Positions 43,247 through 52,173 of a stretch of DNA of 64,000 bases are shown piece after piece. Under the pieces are notes generated by a model, which was not told the DNA's origin, ran no database searches, and saw only the letters and a list, made by a program, of their open reading frames with translations. A program made the position numbers and the translations under genes. Origin of the DNA: Bacteroidota bacterium (GTDB taxonomy: Bacteria > Bacteroidota > Bacteroidia > J057 > JADKCL01); contig JADKCL010000040.1 of the NCBI GenBank assembly GCA_016718825.1, positions 5,142 to 69,141 on the forward strand, given 5' to 3'. Within the stretch, counting starts at the first letter, position 1. Every line of letters begins with the position of its first letter.

Positions 43247-44149
43247 CTACCACCAAACGCTGAAATCCACTGGAAAATGGTCACTCAGGTCCTTGTGCTT
43301 GCGCGACCAAGGTTCCTGAAAATGCGGCATTTGGCGTTCAATGCGGTTGGCCGCCAAGCCGTTTCCACGGTAGAAGACGAAGTCGATCACCCTCAAACTG
43401 CGCACGCCATGGCTGTGCAAGTCATTGGGGTATCCGCCGTCGACTGTCGGAAGTTTTACCGCAAGCGGACCGTCCTCGGCATCCAACGTCGACAACATTT
43501 CGCGGTATTGCGCTGTGTCGGTATGGCCGGTGTTCATGTCGCCGGCGATGATTTGCGGTACTCCAGCCTGTTTGTGGCGGTCGAGGAGGCTGCGCATTTC
43601 TACGCATTGGCTTTTGCGAATGGCATCGGGACCGCCTGCTTGCAGGTGCGTGCCGAGGATTTGAAAGGCATGGCCGTTGCATTCGCCTGCAAGCAGGAGC
43701 GCGCCTTTGCGCGCAAAGCAATCGTCAAAGCCTTCGCATTCCACAAAATCGATTTCTTCCAGCAGCTTCAAGGGCAGTTTGCTCAAAATCCAAATTCCCG
43801 AATTGGTTTTGATGGAGAATTTGCGGTTGGCCGGTCCGAATTGATACGGGAAGCTGTCTGCCAAGGCTTTGCCGATGATACGTCTGGCATCGCCCAAAAA
43901 CGATTCCTGAAAGACGAGCATGTCGTAGTCGCTCGCTAGCATTTGCTTGGCGATCTCATGGGCGCGTTGGCGCTTGCCCGTGATTTTTGCAAACTTGGGG
44001 AGCATGTAGATGTTCCAAGACAGGATGCGCAGCGGCCGGATTTCGGCATTTTGGATCTGAACCGGAGCCATGCCCGGGGACTGCGCTGACAGTGAGATGC
44101 CACCGCTAAAGCCCATGAAGAACAAAACCAAAATTCGGAGCAAATTCAT
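43247..44149 (-). CDS. Secreted endonuclease/exonuclease/phosphatase (EEP) family protein, sphingomyelinase-like
   Basis: A 300-residue exported EEP-fold metal-dependent phosphodiesterase. The signal peptide (LLRILVLFFMGFSGGISLS) ends near AQS. Active-site text is all present: LSWNIYMLP (Asn), VFQESFLGD (Glu), LGTHLQAGG (His), IAGDMNTGHTD (Asp/Asn), VIDFVFYRG (Asp) and LSDHFPVDF (Asp-His). The spacing and the LSWNIYMLP/HLQAG text are closest to neutral sphingomyelinase-like members, so a phospholipid substrate is plausible, but nuclease or sugar-phosphate activity cannot be excluded. It carries no T9SS sorting domain and is probably periplasmic. Confidence 0.85.
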   Translation of the reverse strand: MNLLRILVLFFMGFSGGISLSAQSPGMAPVQIQNAEIRPLRILSWNIYMLPKFAKITGKRQRAHEIAKQMLASDYDMLVFQESFLGDARRIIGKALADSFPYQFGPANRKFSIKTNSGIWILSKLPLKLLEEIDFVECEGFDDCFARKGALLLAGECNGHAFQILGTHLQAGGPDAIRKSQCVEMRSLLDRHKQAGVPQIIAGDMNTGHTDTAQYREMLSTLDAEDGPLAVKLPTVDGGYPNDLHSHGVRSLRVIDFVFYRGNGLAANRIERQMPHFQEPWSRKHKDLSDHFPVDFSVWW

Positions 44150-44291
44150 GCTCCAAACTACGCAAATTTGACTTGCATAGGTAACAGCTTTCGTGGTGCA
44201 TCTATCAAGAGCGACTTCTTCAGCTGAAGTTGGAGCAAAGAATTTGCTTTATTCCGCAGAATTAACTTGGATGAATACGTCTGTTACGCAA

Positions 44292-45125
44292 TCACTTGAT
44301 TTTCTGAGCAAAGAGGATTCCCCAATGGCCATCGTCATCTTCCTTCACAATCATAAAGTGGTTGTCTTCCAAGATTTTCATGATTCTTTCTTTTCGCCCT
44401 TTTCTGAAAGTTTCAATCTCGATGATGATATATTGAATAATGCCAAAATGTTCGGGTTGAATTCCCTGCAAAACATTTTCCTCGAAGCCTTCAACATCAA
44501 TTTTGAGCAAATCGATCTGCGTGATTTGATGGGCTGAAATGACATCGCTGAGCGTGGTGATTTCAACATTGGTTTTCACCGCATTGTCCATCTGCTTTTC
44601 CAGGAAGTAGCGCGCGATGCCCTTGAATATGCCCGCTTTTTGCTTGTAAATGTAGTCGTGTGCTCTTTTTTTATCTACGTCAAATGCATGGAGCGAGGAC
44701 ATTGCAGATGCCGATTGGAGATAGTTCATCGCAATGGTTTCCGGGTGTGCACCCAATCCTTTGTTGATCAAATGCAATTGATTGCCATTGTCGACAAGCG
44801 AACAATTGTGCTTCAGGATTTCAAAAATCTGAGGAACGGGCTCAAACGAAAAAATGTTGAGGTTCTTCGCACGTTGATTGAAATACATTGTGCTCAGTCC
44901 AATATTGGCCCCGACATCAAAAATTACGGTGCCTTCCTTAAATTCTAGAACATCGTAGCATTTTTTTAGAAAAATCTCATTGAAGACATAGGCATAAGAG
45001 AAGAAGCCATCCACTTTGAGGCCACGCTTGATCTTGAAAAAAAATGCCTTGCCAATGACGCTGTTCCCAAGAAGAATCAAAAGCACAATTAAAACGACGA
45101 ATGCAATGCAATAATAGATGAACAT
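44292..45125 (-). CDS. FkbM family methyltransferase, membrane-anchored
   Basis: A 277-residue S-adenosylmethionine-dependent methyltransferase of the FkbM family, whose members O-methylate sugars or other small molecules. An N-terminal membrane helix (IYYCIAFVVLIVLLILLGN) anchors it. The SAM-binding motif I is VIFDVGANIGLSTMYFNQ, followed by FSFEPVPQIFEILKHN (the acidic residue binding the ribose) and the family's IDLLKIDVEGFEENVLQGI. The DNA is visibly more AT-rich than its neighbours, which may indicate recent acquisition. No glycosyltransferase is nearby, so the substrate is open. Confidence 0.85.
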   Translation of the reverse strand: MFIYYCIAFVVLIVLLILLGNSVIGKAFFFKIKRGLKVDGFFSYAYVFNEIFLKKCYDVLEFKEGTVIFDVGANIGLSTMYFNQRAKNLNIFSFEPVPQIFEILKHNCSLVDNGNQLHLINKGLGAHPETIAMNYLQSASAMSSLHAFDVDKKRAHDYIYKQKAGIFKGIARYFLEKQMDNAVKTNVEITTLSDVISAHQITQIDLLKIDVEGFEENVLQGIQPEHFGIIQYIIIEIETFRKGRKERIMKILEDNHFMIVKEDDDGHWGILFAQKIK

Positions 45126-45348
45126 GCTGTTTTATTTCATTCCTTTTAGGCACCAGCATTCCAGCGCTGTGAAGGCAAGATAAGCAAGAAGTGCATTTCC
45201 ACAAAAATTGCGGCGCCGCTTTGGGGGCGTATTTTGAGATCCAACTTCGTCAGCTCCAAGGACCTGAATGCCGAATTATTGTCCATAGCGAATGCATCCA
45301 ACCGAGATTAACCACAACGCCAACACGCGCGATTTTGTGGATGCCCGA

Positions 45349-47808
45349 TTATTCCGTGACCTTCACCACTTTGTGGACCACATGTTGGTCTGCCATCCGT
45401 ACGGAAAGCAGGTAAACTCCGGCCGGCAAGCTGCCTGTCCCAAGTACCAAACGCTGCGCGCCTGCCCGGAATTCCTGTTGCAAGAGGACCTGTCCGAGCT
45501 CGTTGCTGAGCGTCAATTCGCCACTTCCCTTGGCAGGAAGGTTGAGCGCCACTTCAAGACGGTCCGTAAATGGATTTGGGAAAATCCTTCCCTCCAAGCC
45601 AATTGCAAATTCCTCCGTCCCGACAAAAACAAACTGAATCGTACTGCTGTCCGTATCCGAACAGCCAATCGAATCGGCCATGGTCAAGGTCACCAAATAG
45701 CTGCCATCGGTCGCGTAGGTGTACACCGGTGCCATCTGCGCAGATGTGCCGCCATCGCCAAAGTTCCAAGCGTAGGAAGTTCCATTTGGATCATTCGGAG
45801 TAAAGGTCCAGTTGAGGCTTGTGCCGGATTGTTGCCCGGTGAAGCTCGCATCGGGTACGGAAATCGTCACATCCATCTGCGGACGGGTGTAGCAGCCGTA
45901 TTGATCGGTGACTTGCAGGGTGTAAATGCCGGAGGTATTCAAGGTAATCGAGGCACTGTCGGGGCCGGGTTGCCAGTTGTAATCGAACTGAGGACCGTTG
46001 AAACTTGCGTCATAAACCGTACCGGCGCAAACCAACGTATCCGAAGGCAGATAGACGAACGGCGGTGCGACATTTTCCTGGGCAAGTTCGGCATCCATCC
46101 AAGCCAGCCTCCGTGTGATGTAGGACCGCAGCGAATCGATTTGATCCTGATAAGTTTGGCCACCCAGATCATTCCAAACGGTGAAGTTGCGCGATTGTGC
46201 CTCGTCAATTTCGGCATGAAGGCTGTCGATCATCACGTTGAAAGAATCGTTGCTGAGGGTCGTTTGACGCAACATTTCCCAGCGGCAAGCCACTTGCTTG
46301 CGGTAGGTTTGCTCCGTCCACAGCTTGCTCCACCAAAATGGAAATGGCCAATAGGGGTGTGTGATTTCCCAAACCCAGCCCGAAGTACGGGAAGGTTCCC
46401 AGTATTCGAAGGCGCGGTCATAGTCCCAAGGAGGACCGATTTTCAGCTTGCCGCCATCGGTTGCTTTTTCCTTGTACATATAGGTACTGCGGCCGTAGCT
46501 GTCGTAGTTGACGCTGAATTCGTTGACGATCAGGAAGTCAATAAACGTCTCAATCTTCACGAATTTGCGGTACCCATTGACGGGATCGGCAAAGTTGGGG
46601 CCGTTGAGGACATCTTCGAAGGAGTCCACATATTCATGGATATAGTTGGCTTGCTGCGGCATGATGTTGCTCGCCTTGGGATAGACGAATTTGAATTCGA
46701 CGGGCGCAGTACAAGTTTGGTTGTTGATGCAGGGATATGCCGAATTCCAGGCGCCGGGTTCGCCATTGATGTTCATTTCGATGATGTAACCGCCAGTCAA
46801 TTCTACGCCCGAAACGTCTGCCGGATCAAGCTTGGCAATGTCGATGCGGTTGACGTCGCGTTTGACTTTTTCGGTCAGGGTATAGTAGCCGATGTAGTTG
46901 CCGTCGAGGAATACCTCGCACATGCGTGTACGGGGTGCGTAGCCGCCCATGCGGCGTGCCATTTCGTAGGCAATCGTGTTTTTGATGAGCGTATGGTCCA
47001 GATATTCAGCCTTGAACATCCAGTCCGTTTCGCGCGGCATTCCCAAGATCGTGGTGTCCAATTCTGCGCCTTGGGCATCCACAGTTTCAAAATCGTAGTT
47101 TTTCTTGGGATAGCCGGGGCCTGTGAAGCCCTGCCATTCGGCCATGATCCTTCCCTCGTAGGCGTAATTGGTTTGGTTCACATAGTTGCGCACGCCAGGT
47201 CCGTTGTCGATGATCTGCATTTGCACGGGAACTTTGGGGTCGTCGCTGATCGGAGCCCCCAAGGTGGTAAGTTTCACGATGGGGAGGTTGCTGGAACTGA
47301 CGATAAACGGCATCGCAGGATTATTCCCGAAGGTGATGCTCCAAAACGTCAGAATCCCGATGTCTGCGCCGGCCATGTCGCGGCAGAGCAGGTGCCAAGT
47401 TCCATTCGGGTTTTGGCCATTGTTGACGTTGCCCATCGTGCCTTGGCTTTTGAACGTGCCGGTAAAAGGTGCTGTTCCTTGCGTAACGGACGTCCCGGTT
47501 CCTTCGAGGCAGGTATTGAAAAAGTTATCGTCCCCGCCGCCGATGCCTGAAAACAGCAAGATCGTCGTTCCATCTGGTGCCTGCAATTGCACCTCCATGT
47601 CGGAACAGTAGGTATGGTACATGTTCAGACAAGCCGTTTCCAACCCGAAATTGGTGTCGATCACGGAAGGCAAGCCGCTCACGACGACATCAAACACGAC
47701 CGTGGTATTGTTGTCGGGAATCGTGTCGGTATGGGTGACGGAGAAGGTCTGGGCCTTCAACGTGCCGAGAAAAAGCAGTGAACAACAAATCAGGAACAAA
47801 TTCTTCAT
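45349..47808 (-). CDS. Secreted CotH-kinase protein with P-domain, PKD and T9SS sorting domain
   Basis: An 819-residue exported protein. After the signal peptide (MKNLFLICCSLLFLGTLKAQ) come a P-domain-like region (residues about 20-150: HTYCSDMEVQLQAPDG, NPNGTWHLLCRDMAG) and a CotH domain (about 200-560: YYTLTEKVKRDVNRIDIAKL, GGKLKIGPPWDYDRAFEYW). CotH proteins are atypical protein kinases that phosphorylate spore-coat or surface proteins. A PKD module follows (YAWNFGDGGTSA), and then a T9SS sorting domain (IFPNPFTDRLEVAL ... AGVYLLSVRMADQ). It is a paralogue of the gene at 53533. A surface kinase role is inferred from the family. Confidence 0.85.
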   Translation of the reverse strand: MKNLFLICCSLLFLGTLKAQTFSVTHTDTIPDNNTTVVFDVVVSGLPSVIDTNFGLETACLNMYHTYCSDMEVQLQAPDGTTILLFSGIGGGDDNFFNTCLEGTGTSVTQGTAPFTGTFKSQGTMGNVNNGQNPNGTWHLLCRDMAGADIGILTFWSITFGNNPAMPFIVSSSNLPIVKLTTLGAPISDDPKVPVQMQIIDNGPGVRNYVNQTNYAYEGRIMAEWQGFTGPGYPKKNYDFETVDAQGAELDTTILGMPRETDWMFKAEYLDHTLIKNTIAYEMARRMGGYAPRTRMCEVFLDGNYIGYYTLTEKVKRDVNRIDIAKLDPADVSGVELTGGYIIEMNINGEPGAWNSAYPCINNQTCTAPVEFKFVYPKASNIMPQQANYIHEYVDSFEDVLNGPNFADPVNGYRKFVKIETFIDFLIVNEFSVNYDSYGRSTYMYKEKATDGGKLKIGPPWDYDRAFEYWEPSRTSGWVWEITHPYWPFPFWWSKLWTEQTYRKQVACRWEMLRQTTLSNDSFNVMIDSLHAEIDEAQSRNFTVWNDLGGQTYQDQIDSLRSYITRRLAWMDAELAQENVAPPFVYLPSDTLVCAGTVYDASFNGPQFDYNWQPGPDSASITLNTSGIYTLQVTDQYGCYTRPQMDVTISVPDASFTGQQSGTSLNWTFTPNDPNGTSYAWNFGDGGTSAQMAPVYTYATDGSYLVTLTMADSIGCSDTDSSTIQFVFVGTEEFAIGLEGRIFPNPFTDRLEVALNLPAKGSGELTLSNELGQVLLQQEFRAGAQRLVLGTGSLPAGVYLLSVRMADQHVVHKVVKVTE

Positions 47809-48003
47809 AGACCAACCAAGTTCTTGCAGCCGAATTCCGGACTGGAAACACGAATGTAAACGTTGTGTGTACAGATTGCAACGGTGGAAGGCGACAGATC
47901 CACGATTCTACGAATGTCGGCATGGGATTGGAAGGTGTTTCAGGGAAAGGATTGCCGGTTTTGCATGAACGGGAAATGATTACCTTCGAAAAAAGCATCA
48001 GCA

Positions 48004-48363
48004 ATGGCATCTGATCCCCATACCTTGGAGCGCCTGCGGCGCGCACTTCAGCTCCGGAGGATAGACTGGTACGAAAAGCGCATGTTTGGCGGCGACTGTT
48101 TTATGGTCGATGACAAAATGTGTTTGGGCACCTTCAAAGGCGGTATCATGTTTCGGGTGGATCCTGAATCCGGCGATGCGTTGTCACAAAGGGAAAATGT
48201 GGCGATCATGGAGCAAGGTGGACATGCCATGCCGGGATTTTTGCTGGCATCGCCCGAAGCCTACGACCGCGACGAAGACTTGGACTTCTGGGTGGACGCC
48301 TGCCTTGCCTACAATCCAAAGGCAAAGGCAAGCAAAAAGCGGGCAGCAAAAAATGGGCATTGA
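48004..48363 (+). CDS. TfoX N-terminal domain protein
   Basis: A 119-residue stand-alone TfoX_N domain: ERLRRALQLRR, then MFGGDCFMVDDKMCLGTFKG, MFRVDPE, and GFLLASPEAYDRDEDLDFWV. TfoX/Sxy proteins regulate competence in gamma-proteobacteria, but the short single-domain forms are widespread and their role in Bacteroidota is unknown. A basic tail (KAKASKKRAAKNGH) could bind nucleic acid. The start at 48004 is the only sensible ATG. It is divergent from the CotH gene. Confidence 0.82.
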   Translation: MASDPHTLERLRRALQLRRIDWYEKRMFGGDCFMVDDKMCLGTFKGGIMFRVDPESGDALSQRENVAIMEQGGHAMPGFLLASPEAYDRDEDLDFWVDACLAYNPKAKASKKRAAKNGH

Positions 48364-48481
48364 AACCTTGGTGAATGCGTACAGGGGCAGTGCAATCCCT
48401 GAAAATCTTCCTTTTTGTTCTTGAATTTTTCCTCCAAAATCCTAGATTCGCGATTCTAAACCTTATTGAAAAGCGACAAGT

Positions 48482-48886
48482 ATGGGAGCTTGGGACTACG
48501 GATTTTTTGACAATGACGCCGCGCTGGATTGCGTGGACGCGCTCGAAGACAGCGAAAACCCAAAGGCATTTTTCAAACGGGCGTTTTCTGATGCGCTCAA
48601 ATCCACTTACCTCGATCAGGACGATGCCCATGCCGTGACCGTCTCGGCAGTCTATATCGACTTTCTCCTCAATGGCACGCATTATGGAGAAGATCACGAG
48701 AATTTGCTCTCATTTGCCAATGCACATCCCAAACTCAAGGTCGATGACCTGCGGGGAGAAGCCGTCAAGGCCCTGCAAAAGGTGATCGGCCCCGACTCCG
48801 AACTCCAACAACTCTGGGCAGAAAACAAGGATGATTTTCCGAGTTGGAAAAGGACGATCGAGGACCTCATCGCCCGGCTCAAATAA
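48482..48886 (+). CDS. DUF4259 domain protein
   Basis: A 134-residue protein beginning MGAWDYGFFDNDAALDCVDA, the typical start of the DUF4259 family. The rest is helical (YIDFLLNGTHYGEDHENLL, WKRTIEDLIARLK). The function of the family is unknown; some members occur beside toxin-immunity or stress genes. It is cytoplasmic and follows the TfoX_N gene by about 120 bases on the same strand. Confidence 0.78.
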   Translation: MGAWDYGFFDNDAALDCVDALEDSENPKAFFKRAFSDALKSTYLDQDDAHAVTVSAVYIDFLLNGTHYGEDHENLLSFANAHPKLKVDDLRGEAVKALQKVIGPDSELQQLWAENKDDFPSWKRTIEDLIARLK

Positions 48887-49049
48887 GTTCAGATTCAGCT
48901 TTATTCCATACCGATCTGTCGCCTCGCAGCTGCCGAAACGCGGTGCGATTCCTATCAAAATGCCACTTGGAGCGTTCTGGAGGCCTTTCAGGATTTATCG
49001 GCCATTTATCGTCAATTATTCCGATATTTGCACGAAATTTTTGAAGAAG

Positions 49050-50052
49050 ATGAAGAAGGTGTTGATTTCTTTTGCCGCTTTGGCTTTCCTGGGTTGCCAA
49101 ATTGCCGTTGCGCAATTCGTGCAAAAGCCATTGCCGTATGCATACACTGCGCTCGAGCCATCGATCGATGCGCAAACAATGGAAATCCATTACAGCAAGC
49201 ACCATGCTGCTTACGTCAAAAACCTGAATGCTGCTGTCGCCGGCACCGACATCGCCAACGCCAAGATCGAGGACATCTTTGCCAAGGTGTCCAAATACAG
49301 CGATGCCGTGCGCAACAATGCCGGTGGGCACTACAACCACGAATTGTTCTGGTCTGTCCTCACCGACAAAAAGACCAGCCTTCATCCGCAGTTGGAAGAG
49401 GCCATCAAAGCAACTTGGACCAGCGTCGACAGCATGAAAACCCTGCTCAACAAGGCTGCAGCTACGCGTTTCGGATCCGGCTGGGCTTGGTTGTATGTCA
49501 CTTCCGAAGGCAAATTGGCCATCGGAAGCAGCCCCAACCAAGACAATCCCCTGATGGATCTGTCTCCGATCAAAGGTTTTCCCATCCTCGGAATTGACGT
49601 TTGGGAACACGCCTATTACCTCAAGTACCAAAACAAGCGTGCGGATTATCTCTCAGCGATTTGGAACGTCGTGAACTGGGAAGAAGTGAGCAACCGCTAC
49701 TTTACCGTCGTTCCCAAGAAAAGCAAATTTGATCCTTGGCCCGGAATTGAAGGCCTTTCATCAAGTGATGTCGCAGACCTTCCATCCGATGGAGGAAGGT
49801 AATTTCGCACCGATCAAGGCGCGGAGCGCAGAAATGATGCAGAAGGCAGATGCCTTGGCAGCAAGTACCGCTCCTGCCGAATTTAACAAGCCCGATGTGC
49901 TCAAAGCCGTGAAAAAGCTCAAAGCCGACAGCAAAAAATTGAATGATCTCGTGACCAAAAAGGCTTCCGACGAAGTCCTCAAGAAGTCACTGACAGCGTT
50001 GCACGATACGTTCCATCAAATTGTGGGACTATGTTTCGGAGAAGAGCATTGA
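49050..50052 (+). CDS. Exported Fe/Mn superoxide dismutase with C-terminal His/Cys helical extension; one frame break
   Basis: The first about 225 residues are an Fe/Mn SOD with a signal peptide (MKKVLISFAALAFLGCQIAV, cut near AQF), so it acts outside the cytoplasm. Metal ligands are visible: His in IHYSKHHAAY, His in GGHYNHELFW, and Asp/His in DVWEHAYYL. After NVVNWEEVSNRY the frame slips near 49735-49750. The next frame gives ELKAFHQVMSQTFHPMEEGN ... LTALHDTFHQIVGLCFGEEH, a helical domain of about 105 residues with paired His and one Cys that could bind metal. The second part has no ATG or signal peptide of its own, so a single fused protein with a one-base error is the best reading. Two overlapping genes remain possible. 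Confidence 0.78.
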
Positions 50053-50133
50053 TTTGCCCGATCTGAACATTCATAAATGTCTAGCATGCCTGGGAGCAGC
50101 AATTGAATTACTCCCAAGCTTTATTTTTATACG

Positions 50134-50583
50134 ATGAGTCAAAAGGAAGAAATCAAGTTCTACAGCGTTGGAGGCTCCTACGGAGAGTTTTCTTGTTTCG
50201 CTGTGTATCCGATCCGGGTCAAGGGCAAAGTTTGGCCAACAACCGAGCATTACTACCAAGCACAAAAATTTGCCGGCACTTCGCAAGAACTTGCCATCCA
50301 AAAGGCAGCCACGCCCATGAAAGCCGCCGAATTGGGCCGGACGAAAAAAATCAGGGTCAGGCCAACTTGGGACAATGTCAAGGACAACATCATGATGGAG
50401 GCAATGCGGGCCAAGTTCACCCAATATGCCGACCTCAAGGCCATGTTGTTGGCAACCGAGGATGCCCAAATCACCCTTCACACCGAGACCGATGCCTACT
50501 GGGGCGATGGTGGTGACGGAAAAGGCCTGAACAAGATGGGCAAGATCCTCATGAAGGTGCGCGAAGAGCTTCAAAAGGGCTAG
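50134..50583 (+). CDS. NADAR family protein (YbiA-like)
   Basis: A 149-residue NADAR-domain protein. Family motifs: IKFYSVGGSYGEFSCFAVYP, VWPTTEHYYQAQKF (catalytic region Glu-His), and TETDAYWGDGGDGKGLNKMG. NADAR/YbiA enzymes are N-glycosidases acting on damaged riboflavin-pathway intermediates or ADP-ribosylated substrates. The length and start (MSQKEEIKFYS) match the family. It is 35 bases upstream of the monooxygenase gene on the same strand and may be co-transcribed. Confidence 0.88.
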   Translation: MSQKEEIKFYSVGGSYGEFSCFAVYPIRVKGKVWPTTEHYYQAQKFAGTSQELAIQKAATPMKAAELGRTKKIRVRPTWDNVKDNIMMEAMRAKFTQYADLKAMLLATEDAQITLHTETDAYWGDGGDGKGLNKMGKILMKVREELQKG

Positions 50584-50618
50584 TCCATCGAATTTCAGGT
50601 CCGGTAAATTACATTTCT

Positions 50619-52094
50619 ATGGTAGCAGGAACGCCTCCGGATTTTGCAGTGGGCATCATCGGGGCAGGATTTGCCGGGATCATCGCTGCCATGCAATTGC
50701 AAAAGCAGGGGCGCAATAACTTTATCATCTTTGAACGTGCCGATCAGGTTGGTGGCACTTGGCGTGACAATACGTATCCGGGTTGCGCCTGTGATGTGCC
50801 TTCCCATGTCTATTCGATCGCAGCGGCGCCCAATCCAAGTTGGTCGCGCATGTTTTCTCCGCAACAGGAAATTCTTGCCTACATGCAAGATGTCGTTCGG
50901 CAAAATGGCTTGGAGGGGAAAATCCGATATGGTGCAGACATTGTGCACTGCGAATTCGACACGGCATCGGGCCGCTGGAAACTGACTGACCGGCAAGGAC
51001 GGAGCACCACCGTCAAGGCTGTGATCGCAGCCCTCGGTCCGCTGAACAGACCCAAATGGCCTGATATCCCAGGCATTGAAGCCTTTCAAGGAAAAGCCTT
51101 CCATACTTCCCAATGGGACCATGCATGTGATTTGACCGGCAAAAACGTGGCCGTGATCGGTACGGGCGCAAGCGCCATTCAAGTGGTACCTTCGATCGCA
51201 CCCATCGTTGGCAACCTCACTGTCTTTCAGCGCACTGCTGCATGGGTTTCCAACCGCAATGACCATCCGATTTCGCAACCACAACAGCGCCGATACAAGC
51301 GGTTTCCGATCCTGCAACGGCTGATGCGTACCATCATCTATTGGGTGATGGAAATTCGTGGACGTTTGTTTATCGGGAATCGTTTTCTCCATCGTTTGGA
51401 ACAGCGTGCCTGCCTGCGCAAGCTCGAAAAGGAGGTTCAGAATCCGGAGATTCGGCGCAAGCTCACCCCCGCTTATACCTTGGGATGCAAGCGCATCCTG
51501 CAATCCGACGATTACCTGCCCACATTCAACCGACCCAACGTCACCCTCGTCACCGATTCCATTGCCGAAATCACGCAGACGGGTATTCGCACAGCCGATG
51601 GCGCGGAATTTCCGGTCGACGTGATCATTTTCAGTACCGGATTCGAAGCCGCTGAAATCAAAACCGACGCAACGATCACTGGGCTCGACGGACGCGAAAT
51701 CTTTGCAGAATGGGCCAAAACGGGCATGGAAGCCTACAAAGGCACCACTTTTTCGGGTTATCCCAACTTCACCTACGTACTCGGACCGAATACAGGCTTG
51801 GGGCATAGTTCAGTCCTGCACATCATGGAGTCGCAAATGCCCTACATTTTGCAATACCTCGATGTCTTGGATCAGCAAGGACCGAATGGGTATTTGGATG
51901 TCAAGCCCGAGGTGCAAAAGGCGCACAATGCAGCATTGCAGGCGCAATTCAAAGGAACAGTCTGGGAATCAGGGTGCAAAAGTTGGTATGTAAATTCGCA
52001 GGGAAAAAACACAACGCTTTTCCCTCGATTGACCCGCGAATTCAGGAAGCAATTGGCGCATTTTGATGCCGCGAATTATCGGTGCGTTCGATGA
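50619..52094 (+). CDS. Flavin-containing monooxygenase, Baeyer-Villiger type
   Basis: A 491-residue FAD/NADPH enzyme. FAD binding: VGIIGAGFAGIIAAMQL with ERADQVGGTWRDNTYPGCAC. NADPH binding: VAVIGTGASAIQVVPSI. The type I Baeyer-Villiger fingerprint FxGxxxHTxxWD is present as FQGKAFHTSQWD near residues 157-168. Such enzymes insert oxygen into ketones or oxidise soft nucleophiles; the substrate is unknown. The C-terminal GHSSVLHIMESQMPYIL and YVNSQGKNTTLFP are typical of the family. Cytoplasmic and complete. Confidence 0.9.
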   Translation: MVAGTPPDFAVGIIGAGFAGIIAAMQLQKQGRNNFIIFERADQVGGTWRDNTYPGCACDVPSHVYSIAAAPNPSWSRMFSPQQEILAYMQDVVRQNGLEGKIRYGADIVHCEFDTASGRWKLTDRQGRSTTVKAVIAALGPLNRPKWPDIPGIEAFQGKAFHTSQWDHACDLTGKNVAVIGTGASAIQVVPSIAPIVGNLTVFQRTAAWVSNRNDHPISQPQQRRYKRFPILQRLMRTIIYWVMEIRGRLFIGNRFLHRLEQRACLRKLEKEVQNPEIRRKLTPAYTLGCKRILQSDDYLPTFNRPNVTLVTDSIAEITQTGIRTADGAEFPVDVIIFSTGFEAAEIKTDATITGLDGREIFAEWAKTGMEAYKGTTFSGYPNFTYVLGPNTGLGHSSVLHIMESQMPYILQYLDVLDQQGPNGYLDVKPEVQKAHNAALQAQFKGTVWESGCKSWYVNSQGKNTTLFPRLTREFRKQLAHFDAANYRCVR

Positions 52095-52173
52095 TCCAAG
52101 AAGCCTGCGCAGCTGATTTTGATCACGAATTCCCCGAGTTTAAATCGCCATTTTCGCATTCAAAATCAATGGA

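Noticed and set aside
45292..47550. 752-codon open frame on the plus strand
   Set aside because: It is antisense to the CotH-kinase gene for nearly its whole length. The minus strand has a signal peptide, three known domains and a sorting domain, and the plus-strand text resembles no family; high GC at third positions keeps the opposite frame open.
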